DNA of 59,268 bases from Lutacidiplasma sp049802875 (GTDB lineage Archaea > Thermoplasmatota > Thermoplasmata > Lutacidiplasmatales > UBA184). The position numbers were made by a program, and so were the translations under genes. Position 1 is the first letter of the stretch. Each line of letters begins with the position of its first letter. The stretch covers positions 1 to 59,268 of the forward strand of contig JBARNH010000016.1 of assembly GCA_049802875.1 (NCBI GenBank), in the 5' to 3' direction. Under the pieces are notes generated by a model that was not told where the DNA came from, did no database searches, and saw only the letters and a list, made by a program, of their open reading frames with translations. Positions 42,473 to 50,642 of the stretch are shown in pieces.

Positions 42473-43840
42473 CTGGACCCCCGGTTTGACACGGCGTTCG
42501 CCGAATACGAACGACGTACGCCCCGTTCGAAGGCGTGTTGGGAGCACGGGGTGCGGTGGACTCCCCTGGGCGTCCACTCGAACTATCGGTTCCTCGACCC
42601 GTACCCGTTCTTCGTTCACCGCGCGTCGGGCGTCCACCTGTGGGACGCAGACGAGAACGAATACCTCGACTTCAACATGGCGTTCGGCGCCCTTCAGAGC
42701 GGCCACGCCCATCCGAAGCTCGTCGAGGCGCTGACCCACCAGCTTGAACTGGGCAGCATCTACGGCTACGAGTGGGAGCGGACGCCCGAGGTCGCGGAGC
42801 GGATCTGCCGCCGGTACGGGATGGAGAAGGTCCGGTTCAGCACGACCGGGCTCGAGGCCACGCACCACGCGCTGCGGTTCGCCCGAGCCAAAACAAAGAA
42901 GCGGTACGTCCTCAAGTTCGAGGGCGGGTACCACGGCTCCCACGACGAGCTGCTGGTCGGGGTGAAGCCCCGCCTCCAAGTCGCGGGCGCGGCGGACCAT
43001 CCGAACTCGGCGCCGGCTTCTCCCGGGATCCTGGCCGAGCTCTCTGAACGCACCCTCGTGGCCCCGTTCAATGACCTCGAGGCGACGCGCAAGATCGCGC
43101 GCGCCCACCGGGAGGACCTCGCGGCCGTGATCACGGAGCCGATCCCGATGAACATGGGGTTCATCCTCCCGGAGGACGGGTTCCTCAGCGGCGTACGGGA
43201 ATTGTGCGATGAGCTCGGCGCGCTCCTGGTCTTCGACGAGATCAAGACCGGAGCGAAGTACCCCCATGGGGGCGCCGGACGGCTCGGGGTCCATCCCGAC
43301 CTGATCACGCTCGGGAAGTCGATCGCGTGCGGAGTGCCCCTCTCGGCGATCGCCGCGGGTCCGGGGATCCTCGATGAGGTCGGGCCGCGGAAGGTCTCGC
43401 ACGCCGGGACGTTCAACTCCAACCCGCTCGGGATGGTCGCGTGTCTCGCGTCCCTCGAGCACATCCTGACGGACGAGGCGCTCGAGCGTTCCGCGCGCCT
43501 CAACGCGCGCCTCGCGAAGGGGTACACCGAGGTGTTCCGGGACGCGGGGGTGACCGCCCACGTGTCGGCCGACGGTCCCTCGGGAACCGTGTACTTCGCC
43601 GATCATCCGGTACGGAACTGGCGCGACTTCCTCACCGTGGACGGGGACCGGTCGATGCTCTACTACTACCACTGCCTGAACCGAGGACTGATCCCTTCGG
43701 GAACGGGACCGGACGAGCAGTGGACGATCTCGGTCCAGCACACGGACCGGGATGTCGACCGACACCTCGAGGTCCTCGGAACGGTCGCGGAACAGCTCGT
43801 CGGCTCCCCCCAGGCGGGGGAGATCGAGGAGTCGGTCTAG
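42473..43840 (+). CDS. class III aminotransferase (HemL-like), non-canonical start
   Basis: A protein of about 455 residues. HemL-like motifs: EYLDFNMAFGALQSGHAHPKLV, RFSTTGLEATHHALRFARA, the Asp in LLVFDEIKTGAK and the Lys in ITLGKSIACGVPLSAI. No ATG, GTG or TTG exists in frame between an upstream TATA-like CTTTAGTAAC (42399) and the conserved N-terminus. The CTG at 42473, eight nucleotides after GGAG, or the ATT before it, is the best start; a sequencing error or frameshift is possible. The divergent MmsA-type gene suggests a beta-amino acid as substrate. Confidence 0.82.
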   Translation: MDPRFDTAFAEYERRTPRSKACWEHGVRWTPLGVHSNYRFLDPYPFFVHRASGVHLWDADENEYLDFNMAFGALQSGHAHPKLVEALTHQLELGSIYGYEWERTPEVAERICRRYGMEKVRFSTTGLEATHHALRFARAKTKKRYVLKFEGGYHGSHDELLVGVKPRLQVAGAADHPNSAPASPGILAELSERTLVAPFNDLEATRKIARAHREDLAAVITEPIPMNMGFILPEDGFLSGVRELCDELGALLVFDEIKTGAKYPHGGAGRLGVHPDLITLGKSIACGVPLSAIAAGPGILDEVGPRKVSHAGTFNSNPLGMVACLASLEHILTDEALERSARLNARLAKGYTEVFRDAGVTAHVSADGPSGTVYFADHPVRNWRDFLTVDGDRSMLYYYHCLNRGLIPSGTGPDEQWTISVQHTDRDVDRHLEVLGTVAEQLVGSPQAGEIEESV

Positions 43841-43880
43841 CCGGCACCCCCCGCGCCCGCGGGGAACGTTGCCCGCGGGG

Positions 43881-44198
43881 TCAGCGGGGTGGCCGCTCGG
43901 CCGGGGCGAAGACCACCAGGAGCACCAGCTCCTCCGTGATCGAATGGAACCGGTGCTCCTCATGAGCGGGGACGAACAGTACAGCTCCGGGACCGGCCAC
44001 GGTCTCCACGTCGCCTTTCCGGAAACGAGCGTGACCCCGAACCACGTAGTAGATTTCGTCCTCGGTGTGCGGGGTCTGTCGGTCGACTGCGCCGGCAGCG
44101 AGAACGTAGACCCCCGCACTCATCGTGGGAACTCGAAGGAACTCGGCGTATCCGCCCGCCTGCTTCGCCCTCGGCAGTTCGGTCTCGATCGACGTCAC
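43881..44198 (-). CDS. small cupin-domain protein
   Basis: A 105-residue single cupin. The two motifs are visible: PHTEDEIYYVVRGHARFR (His, Glu and the usual G) and PGAVLFVPAHEEHRFH (His), so three or four metal ligands are present. GTG start. It sits 66 nt after the amine oxidase on the same strand and may be co-transcribed. Such proteins may be dioxygenases, isomerases or sensors; the substrate is unknown. Confidence 0.85.
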   Translation of the reverse strand: MTSIETELPRAKQAGGYAEFLRVPTMSAGVYVLAAGAVDRQTPHTEDEIYYVVRGHARFRKGDVETVAGPGAVLFVPAHEEHRFHSITEELVLLVVFAPAERPPR

Positions 44199-44264
44199 GG
44201 AGCAACCTCGGCGCGCGAGAATCGCCTCCGGAACTTAGCGGCGCGGGGAGGACCGAATCGCCCG

Positions 44265-45611
44265 TCACGTATCGCGGAGTCGACCCGCGGTGAGGAACTC
44301 ATCCGCGGCCCTCGTCCCGGTGTCGATCGCGCCCGCGACGGTCCCTGACTGCCCCGACACGTCGGTCGCTTCCCCGGCAAAGAACAGACGCCCCTCGACC
44401 GGCGCGGCGAGGGCCCGTCGCTCGGCGAGACCGACCCCGGGGGGAAGGAACGAATAGCCTCCCCGGACCCACGGGTCCGAGGGCCAACGATGCACCGCCC
44501 ACCCCTCGACGGTCCCGAGGGTCGCCTCCGGAGGCAGTACGGCATCCCACTCGGCCACGGTCGCCGCGACGAGCTCGTCGTCCGGGAGGGCCGCCCGTCG
44601 ACGCGCCTCGCGACCCACCGTGAAGGCCGTCACCAGTTCCGTCCGCTCCCCTAAGCCGACGCGGGGGCGATAGAACGAGGTCGGCGTGCCTCCCCAAACC
44701 AGACCAAAGTCCCCGAGCCGACGACGCATCGTTCCACCGCGGACACGGAGCTGCAGCGCGTACGCATCGCCGAACTCGATCCGGTCCGCCGCCGACCGCT
44801 TCTCCTTCGGTAGCGGTGGGTCGAAGACGATACCGCCCGCCCGGAGGACCCCGAGCGGCACGGTGACGATCACCCCGGCAGCACGGAAGTCGACGGACGT
44901 ACCGGCCGGACCCGTGGCGCGGATGCGAACCCCGGTGGGCGTTACTTGTACCTCGGATACCGGAAAACTCGGTAGGATTCTCTGGCCCAATCGAGCGGCG
45001 GCGCGTTCGGCGAGCGCCGAGTACCCCTCGGTCAACTGAAAGTTCCGAAAGCCGTACGGCTCACGCGCTTCTCGGTACTCTTCGGCGGGGCCCGTGACCC
45101 CGATCGCGTCGGGGTCGGCCGCGTACGCGTGAGCGTAGAGGAGAGTGATCATCGAGCGGGCAACGGGTCGGACCGGCTGCTCGGAGAGAAACCGGTCGAG
45201 AGAACGATCCGGCGATCGCGCAGCGTCAATACGTCGTGGGAGGCGAACGAACCCGTCGTAGGCGGCCCGAACTCCCGCGACCGGATGGAACGGCAGTGCG
45301 AGCCACGGGAAACTCGCTAACCGGCGGTCGACCACGAGGCGGCTCCGCTGGTAGAGCGGGAGCGGGCGTGTGCCGAGCCCTTCGCGCGCGATCCAGGAGT
45401 GGGTGACCGCGGTTCGTCCGTGGACCATCTGCGCGCCGAGCTCGAGCGGAACGCCACCGGCGAGCCGGTAGTCGGTAAGGGCGCGGCCGCCGACACGGTC
45501 CTGGGCTTCCAGGACGATCACGCGCCGGTCGGCCGCCACCAGCCGTAGCGCGGCGGCAAGCCCCGCGAAGCCCGCGCCGATGACGACCGCATCGAACTCG
45601 GACGCGGCCAT
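44265..45611 (-). CDS. flavin-containing amine oxidase
   Basis: A 448-residue FAD protein of the monoamine/polyamine oxidase family. GAGFAG at residues 12-17, the FAD-ribose Glu in VIVLEAQDRVGGRALT, LELGAQMVHG, and the C-terminal GRLFFAGEATDVSGQSGTVAGAIDTG are all typical. It would oxidise a primary or secondary amine to an aldehyde, feeding the aldehyde dehydrogenases in this region. The ATG at 45611 fits a TATA-like TGTTATCCTG about 30 nt upstream. It is divergent from the Rieske oxygenase. Confidence 0.9.
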   Translation of the reverse strand: MAASEFDAVVIGAGFAGLAAALRLVAADRRVIVLEAQDRVGGRALTDYRLAGGVPLELGAQMVHGRTAVTHSWIAREGLGTRPLPLYQRSRLVVDRRLASFPWLALPFHPVAGVRAAYDGFVRLPRRIDAARSPDRSLDRFLSEQPVRPVARSMITLLYAHAYAADPDAIGVTGPAEEYREAREPYGFRNFQLTEGYSALAERAAARLGQRILPSFPVSEVQVTPTGVRIRATGPAGTSVDFRAAGVIVTVPLGVLRAGGIVFDPPLPKEKRSAADRIEFGDAYALQLRVRGGTMRRRLGDFGLVWGGTPTSFYRPRVGLGERTELVTAFTVGREARRRAALPDDELVAATVAEWDAVLPPEATLGTVEGWAVHRWPSDPWVRGGYSFLPPGVGLAERRALAAPVEGRLFFAGEATDVSGQSGTVAGAIDTGTRAADEFLTAGRLRDT

Positions 45612-45730
45612 GCCGACCCCGCTTTGGCGGGTGGCAGGATAACATCTGTCCGGGCCGGCGCGAGCGATATCGACCGCTCGTCGGACGCCCGGGGGCAACG
45701 CCAAAACCCCGAGCATCGTAGGGTCGTTCG

Positions 45731-46924
45731 ATGCCGTCCCCCGTCAGCGATCCCGACCGGGCGCGGATCCCTCCGAACTCGCGGCCCTTGACGGAAGCGG
45801 CGCCGCGGACGCCGGGCGGAGCCGCCTACTGGGACCCGTCGCTCTTTCGGGTCGAGCTCGAGCGGTTGTTCTATCGCAACTGGCTCTGCGTTTCCCGCGA
45901 GGAGGAGCTGGCCCGCCCCGGGGATTTCGTCACTCGGAGGGTCGGCCCGGAAAGCATCCTGCTCACCCGAGCGCCGGATGCGACGCTCCACGGATTCTAC
46001 AACGTCTGCCGCCACCGAGGTACCCGGGTCGTCTCCGAACCCGACGGGCAGGGGCGGCACTCGTTCGTCTGCCCGTACCACTCGTGGACGTACGACCTGA
46101 ACGGCCGTCTCATCGCGGCCCGGCACATGGAGGGCCAGCCCGACTTCGACCGCACGGACCTCGGGTTGCTCCCGGTGCGCGTGGACTCGTGGGGCGGCTT
46201 CGTCTGGGCGAAGCTCGACCCGGAGGGACCTTCGTTGCACGAGGGCTTGGGCTCGTTCTTCGACCGATTCGCCCGCTTCTCCTTTGCCGACCTGCGGCGC
46301 GGGGCCCGACAAGAGTACACCGTCGCAGCCAACTGGAAGGTGCTCGTCGAGAACTTCTCGGAGTGTTACCACTGCGCGCCGGTGCACCCGAACCTGAACC
46401 GGTTAACTCCCTATTTGTCAGGGGACAACGACGCCTCGTTCCACCCGAGGGATGGGCGTTCGCTGTTCGCGGGCGGATACATGGAGTTCAGCAAGGACTA
46501 CCAATCGATGACCCGTTCCGGGTACACGAACCGCGCGTCCCTCCCCGGTTCGACCGTCGAGGATCGACGGCGCGTCTACTACTACGTCGTCTTTCCGAAC
46601 CTTTTCTTCAGCCTGCACCCGGATTATCTCATGGTCCATCGTTGCTGGCCGACCGCCCCGGCCCTCTCGCGGGTCGAGAATGAGTTCTACTTCCCCCGCG
46701 CCGCGGTGGAAGCCCCCGGGTTCGATCCGAGCGACGCGGTGGACCTTTGGGATGAGATCAACCGGCAGGACTGGGCGATGTGCGAGCGCGCCCAGGAAGG
46801 GACCGGATCCCGCGTCTGGACCGGAGGTCGGTACAGTGGTCGGGAGTCGATGGTCCGCGATTTTGACGAGTTCGTCGCGGAGGAGCTCGCCCGCGGGACG
46901 GGGTCGCACGGGACCGCGCCCTGA
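45731..46924 (+). CDS. Rieske non-haem iron oxygenase, quaternary-amine type (CntA/GbcA-like)
   Basis: A 397-residue alpha subunit. The Rieske 2Fe-2S site is Cys93, His95, Cys114 and His117 (CRHRG and CPYHSW). The mononuclear iron site has His214 and His219 in NFSECYHCAPVHP, with the third ligand probably the Asp of EINRQDWAM. The residue bridging the two centres is Glu211 instead of the usual Asp, as known for carnitine and related quaternary-amine monooxygenases. It probably demethylates or cleaves a betaine-, choline- or carnitine-like substrate. No reductase gene is seen nearby. A TATA-like CCAAAACCCC lies about 26 nt before the ATG. Confidence 0.88.
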   Translation: MPSPVSDPDRARIPPNSRPLTEAAPRTPGGAAYWDPSLFRVELERLFYRNWLCVSREEELARPGDFVTRRVGPESILLTRAPDATLHGFYNVCRHRGTRVVSEPDGQGRHSFVCPYHSWTYDLNGRLIAARHMEGQPDFDRTDLGLLPVRVDSWGGFVWAKLDPEGPSLHEGLGSFFDRFARFSFADLRRGARQEYTVAANWKVLVENFSECYHCAPVHPNLNRLTPYLSGDNDASFHPRDGRSLFAGGYMEFSKDYQSMTRSGYTNRASLPGSTVEDRRRVYYYVVFPNLFFSLHPDYLMVHRCWPTAPALSRVENEFYFPRAAVEAPGFDPSDAVDLWDEINRQDWAMCERAQEGTGSRVWTGGRYSGRESMVRDFDEFVAEELARGTGSHGTAP

Positions 46925-46993
46925 CCCGCTCGCCGCCCGGGGACCGACGCGGTCTTCGGGGCGTACGCGAGCGCTCCGATCCCGCAGGGCGAT

Positions 46994-47067
46994 GCTCCCG
47001 GCGGGATTCGAACCCGCGTTACGGCGTCGAAGGCGCCGAATCCTTGACCGGACTAGACTACGGGAGC
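46994..47067 (-). tRNA. tRNA-Glu (anticodon TTC), with C33
   Basis: A 74-nt tRNA: acceptor GCTCCCG/CGGGAGC, D-arm with GG18-19, anticodon stem CGGCG/CGCCG, 7-nt loop CCTTCGA giving anticodon TTC, variable region of 4 nt, T-stem GCGGG/CCCGC with TTCGAAT. CCA not encoded. Position 33 is C rather than the almost universal U. Confidence 0.92.
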
Positions 47068-47176
47068 GTGACCCGGACTCCAGACTCGAATCGCCTCCCC
47101 CGGGCTAATGAGCTTTCGTATCCGCCCCGGGGGCCCCAACACCGGCGGGGTGGGCACGCGCGGCAACTTCCGAACG

Positions 47177-47908
47177 TCAGTGGGTCGGGCCCGGAGGGCG
47201 GACGCCGGTCGTCGCGCGGTGAGCGAGGGCCGGGAAGTACTCCGGCCGACGTTCCCCCGTGATCGCGTAGACCGCTTTCTCCGCGATCTTACAGGCGTTG
47301 TCGCCGACGCGCTCCAAATGCCGCCCGGCGAGAAGGTAGCGCCCCAGCCGCTCGCTCGAAGAGCCTCCCTTCTGGAGGAGGGTGAAGACCTGGGCCTGCA
47401 GCCTCTCATGGAGCTCGTCCACGTCATCATCGAGCGCGAAGATCGTCTTCGCGAGTTCCGTGTCGTCCTTCAAGAACGCCTCGACCGACCGCTGAACCAT
47501 GACGCGGGCGCGTTCGTCCATCTGCCGCAAGAGGTCGGCCGGGGTCCGGTCGACCGGCTCGGGGGCCGTCGTGAGGTTCTTCGCGAGGTCGTAGCCGAGC
47601 CGGCCGACTCGGTCGACGCAGTTCGCGATCTTGAGGACGGCGCCGATCGTGCGGAGGTCGCGGCCCTCGGGCTGGAGGGTCGCGATGAGTCGCATCGCCT
47701 CCGTCTCGATCGCGATGTCGAACCGGTCGAGCGGAGAGTCCCGGACCGTGACGCTGGCGGAGAGGGCCGCGTCGCTCGTCAGGAGGGCCCGGGTCCCGTC
47801 GGCAACCATGCCGACAGCGAGTTCGGACATCGCTCCGACATGGCCCTTCAACGTCTCGATCGGGTCGGCGCGTGACGGCGGATTCGGCGGCCCTCCGGTG
47901 GCGTTCAT
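47177..47908 (-). CDS. phoU: phosphate transport regulator PhoU
   Basis: A 243-residue protein with two PhoU three-helix bundles (about residues 20-110 and 125-215) and the metal-cluster acidic motifs (VDRVGRLGYDLAKN, LERVGDNACKIAEKA). It has no DNA-binding domain, unlike the AbrB-PhoU at 3626. The ATG at 47908 overlaps the pstB stop (ATGA), so it is the last gene of pstSCAB-phoU. It should dampen Pst activity and phosphate signalling. Confidence 0.93.
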   Translation of the reverse strand: MNATGGPPNPPSRADPIETLKGHVGAMSELAVGMVADGTRALLTSDAALSASVTVRDSPLDRFDIAIETEAMRLIATLQPEGRDLRTIGAVLKIANCVDRVGRLGYDLAKNLTTAPEPVDRTPADLLRQMDERARVMVQRSVEAFLKDDTELAKTIFALDDDVDELHERLQAQVFTLLQKGGSSSERLGRYLLAGRHLERVGDNACKIAEKAVYAITGERRPEYFPALAHRATTGVRPPGPTH

Positions 47909-48681
47909 GAAAATCTTCCCGTGACGAACTGCTGGGTCAGCGCTTCGCGCGGACGCTCGAGGATCTCCGCGGTCGCCCCGACTTCGACAAGATGTCCCGT
48001 GTGGAGGAAGGCGACCCGGTCGGAGACCCGCGCGGCCTGGCCGACGTTGTGGGTGACGAGAATCAGGACGATCTCCTCCTTGAGCCGCCGCATCGTGGCT
48101 TCGACTCGTTGGCTTGCCATGGGGTCGAGCGCGCTCGTCGGTTCGTCCATGAGGAGGACGCGGGGTCGGACTGCGAGCGCCCGGGCAATGCACAGTCGCT
48201 GCTGCTGTCCGCCGGAAAGGGAGAACGCCGACTGGTTAAGGTCGTCCTTGACCTCCTCCCAAAGGCCGGACCGCGTCAGGGCTTCGGTGACAGCTTTGTC
48301 GATCTCGTCCTCCGACTCGTGGATCAGCCGAAGCCCGAACGCGGCGTTCTCGAAGATCGACATCGGGAAGACGGTCGGCCGCTGGAACACCATGCCGATC
48401 CGTCGGCGGACGAGGACCGGGTTGATTCCCCGGTCGTAGATGTTCTGCCCCAAGTAGAGGACGGACCCCTGAACGTGAAGCCCGGGCGTCAGCTCCACCA
48501 TTCGGTTGAGGGTTCGGACGAAGGTCGTCTTCCCGCACCCCGACGGCCCGATGACGGCGGTCAGGCTGTGAGGGGCGAAGTCGAGATCGACATTGTCGAT
48601 GATCGTACGGTCTTTGGAGGTGACCGAAAGTGCCCGGACACTCACGACCGCGCCGTCCGGGGAGGGGGACACCGCGTTCAT
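47905..48681 (-). CDS. pstB: phosphate ABC transporter ATP-binding protein PstB
   Basis: A 258-residue ATPase. Walker A GPSGCGKTTF, Q-loop GMVFQRPTVFPMSIFEN, signature FSLSGGQQQRLCIARALA, Walker B VLLMDEPTSALDP, switch His VTHNVGQAARV. The Q-loop wording PTVFPMSI is a hallmark of PstB. It overlaps pstA and phoU by 4 nt each. It drives phosphate import at the membrane. Confidence 0.96.
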   Translation of the reverse strand: MNAVSPSPDGAVVSVRALSVTSKDRTIIDNVDLDFAPHSLTAVIGPSGCGKTTFVRTLNRMVELTPGLHVQGSVLYLGQNIYDRGINPVLVRRRIGMVFQRPTVFPMSIFENAAFGLRLIHESEDEIDKAVTEALTRSGLWEEVKDDLNQSAFSLSGGQQQRLCIARALAVRPRVLLMDEPTSALDPMASQRVEATMRRLKEEIVLILVTHNVGQAARVSDRVAFLHTGHLVEVGATAEILERPREALTQQFVTGRFS

Positions 48682-49598
48682 TGGAACAACCCCTCGAGGC
48701 GTTTTCGGTACCGGGCGGCGACGATGCGGACCACGATGTTCAACGCGAGGACCACGACGATAATGATGAACGCGGCTTGGAAGGCGAGGGTGAGCGCCAC
48801 CGAGTTCGGCGGCTGGCTGAACCCGGTCCAGATCAGGTAGGTCATGTAGACCGCGGGCTGGAAGAGCCCGCTGGGGACAAGGAGGCCCGGTTGAACGGTG
48901 AGGATGATCGGGGCCGTCTCCCCGACTCCGATCGCCATCGCGAGGAAGACGCCCGTCAAGATCTGGGGGAAGGCGACCGGGGTGCCGACCCGAAGGATGT
49001 ACTGTACCGGTTTGGCCCCGGACCCGTAGGCGGCCTCTCGGATCGGTCGCGGGATTGACGAGAATGCAAGGTCGGCCGTGCGGAAAACATACGGGGTCAT
49101 GAAGAAGGCGAGGGTGAACACGCCGGCAATGAAGTTGAGCCCCCATCCAAAGTAGAGAACGAAGGTGAAGTAGCCAAAGTACCCGACGATGACGGACGGC
49201 ATCCCGACCAGGAGGTTCGCGGACATCCGCACCCACCCCGCGGCTTTATCGGGCAAGAATTCGGCGGTGGCGATTCCGCCGAACAACCCCAGGATGACCG
49301 CGATCGTCGTCGCGGCCAGAACGAAGAGGAACGTCGTCTCGATCGGAACCCCGAGCGCGTCCTGCGATTGGTAGTTCGCCGTACTCGTGAGGACGGTCCA
49401 CGTCAGCGTCGGGAGCGCCTTCGAAGAGACGTAGTAGACGAGGTCGAGGATCGGGATGACCGCCACCCCGAACAACAAGGGGAGAATGAGCCCCATCCAG
49501 CGGTCAAAGCCGGTCCTCCACCGGAGGCCCCAGGTATCCCCCCGCCGGAGGTCCTCGGACGGCTCCAACCGACCGATCGACGCGGTGACCGTGGCCAT
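48678..49598 (-). CDS. pstA: phosphate ABC transporter permease PstA
   Basis: A 306-residue permease with six TM helices. Motifs: LGLFGGIATAEFLPDKA, LVGMPSVIVGYFGYFTFV, and the EAA segment REAAYGSGAKPVQYILRVGTP. GETAPI near the C-terminus is typical of PstA. It lies between pstC (9 nt gap) and pstB (ATGA overlap). Confidence 0.95.
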   Translation of the reverse strand: MATVTASIGRLEPSEDLRRGDTWGLRWRTGFDRWMGLILPLLFGVAVIPILDLVYYVSSKALPTLTWTVLTSTANYQSQDALGVPIETTFLFVLAATTIAVILGLFGGIATAEFLPDKAAGWVRMSANLLVGMPSVIVGYFGYFTFVLYFGWGLNFIAGVFTLAFFMTPYVFRTADLAFSSIPRPIREAAYGSGAKPVQYILRVGTPVAFPQILTGVFLAMAIGVGETAPIILTVQPGLLVPSGLFQPAVYMTYLIWTGFSQPPNSVALTLAFQAAFIIIVVVLALNIVVRIVAARYRKRLEGLFQ

Positions 49599-49607
49599 GG
49601 TGGCGGC

Positions 49608-50618
49608 CTAGAGGCCGGGCACCTCCTGCGCATAAAGGTGAGAGACCAGGCGGCGCCCGAGCAGGTTCACGGCGAGGGTGATGGCCATCAATATGAGGGC
49701 GAGCTCGGCGAGGGCGGCGAGATAGAGCGAGTTGCCGAACGCCGCGTCCAGGATCTGGAACATGAACGACGACATCGTCCACGTCACGTCGTAGACGTTC
49801 GTCGGAAGCTTGGTCGTAGAACCGATCACCATCGCGACCGCGACCGTCTCCCCGATCGCGCGCCCGAACCCGAGGAACCCGGCGCTCCAGATCCCCCGGC
49901 TGCCGTAGCGGAGGCTCACGCGCCGGACGACCTCCCACCGCGTCGCGCCGAGGGCAAGCCCGCTCTCCCACAGGTCCCGGGGGATGGACCGGAGCGCGTC
50001 CCGGATGAGGAGGGTCGTGATCGGGAGGGCCATCAGAGTCAGGACGAAGATCGAGATCGGAAGGCCGACCCCCGAGGAGGTTGGAGAGTACGCGTTCGCC
50101 GCGAACCCCGGGATGAACGAAAGGTGCGCCACCGCCCAGGGGTTGATCAGCATCCCGAAGATCGGAGCGATGACGAGGAATCCCCAGATCCCGTACACCA
50201 CGCTCGGGATCCCGGCGAGCAGGTCGACGAACGGGTCCAGGATCCGGGAGAGGAACGGCGGCAGGTAGGTGGTCGAGGCGATGGCGATCCCGAGACCGAT
50301 CACCATCGAGAAGAAGAGCGCCGGGACGGCCGTGAGGAACGAACCGACGACGAACACGAGGATCCCGAACTGGTTCAGGTTGCTGTTGAACGTCAAGCCG
50401 AAGAAGCCCGCACCGAAGTTGTGCAACCCGCTCGCGACGACGAGGGTCACGGCGATCCCGACCACGATGCCGGCCGGAACCAACGCCGGGGCGTACGGGA
50501 CGAACTGCCAGATCCGTCGCCACCCAGCGCCTCCGCTCGGTCGCGGTTCCGCCGGAGAAGAAGGAGAAGGAAGGGGTTCCCGGGCTCCGGCGTCGCCGGG
50601 GTCCGGGGTCGGCTGCAC
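49608..50618 (-). CDS. pstC: phosphate ABC transporter permease PstC
   Basis: A 336-residue permease with six TM helices plus a Pro-rich N-terminal cytosolic extension of about 35 residues. LAGIPSVVYGIWGFLVIAP is the PstC hallmark, with the EAA segment ESGLALGATRWEVVRRVSL and GRAIGETVAVAMVIG. GTG start. It follows pstS by 24 nt. Confidence 0.95.
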   Translation of the reverse strand: MQPTPDPGDAGAREPLPSPSSPAEPRPSGGAGWRRIWQFVPYAPALVPAGIVVGIAVTLVVASGLHNFGAGFFGLTFNSNLNQFGILVFVVGSFLTAVPALFFSMVIGLGIAIASTTYLPPFLSRILDPFVDLLAGIPSVVYGIWGFLVIAPIFGMLINPWAVAHLSFIPGFAANAYSPTSSGVGLPISIFVLTLMALPITTLLIRDALRSIPRDLWESGLALGATRWEVVRRVSLRYGSRGIWSAGFLGFGRAIGETVAVAMVIGSTTKLPTNVYDVTWTMSSFMFQILDAAFGNSLYLAALAELALILMAITLAVNLLGRRLVSHLYAQEVPGL

Positions 50619-50642
50619 GGAATCCCTACCGACCTACACCGC

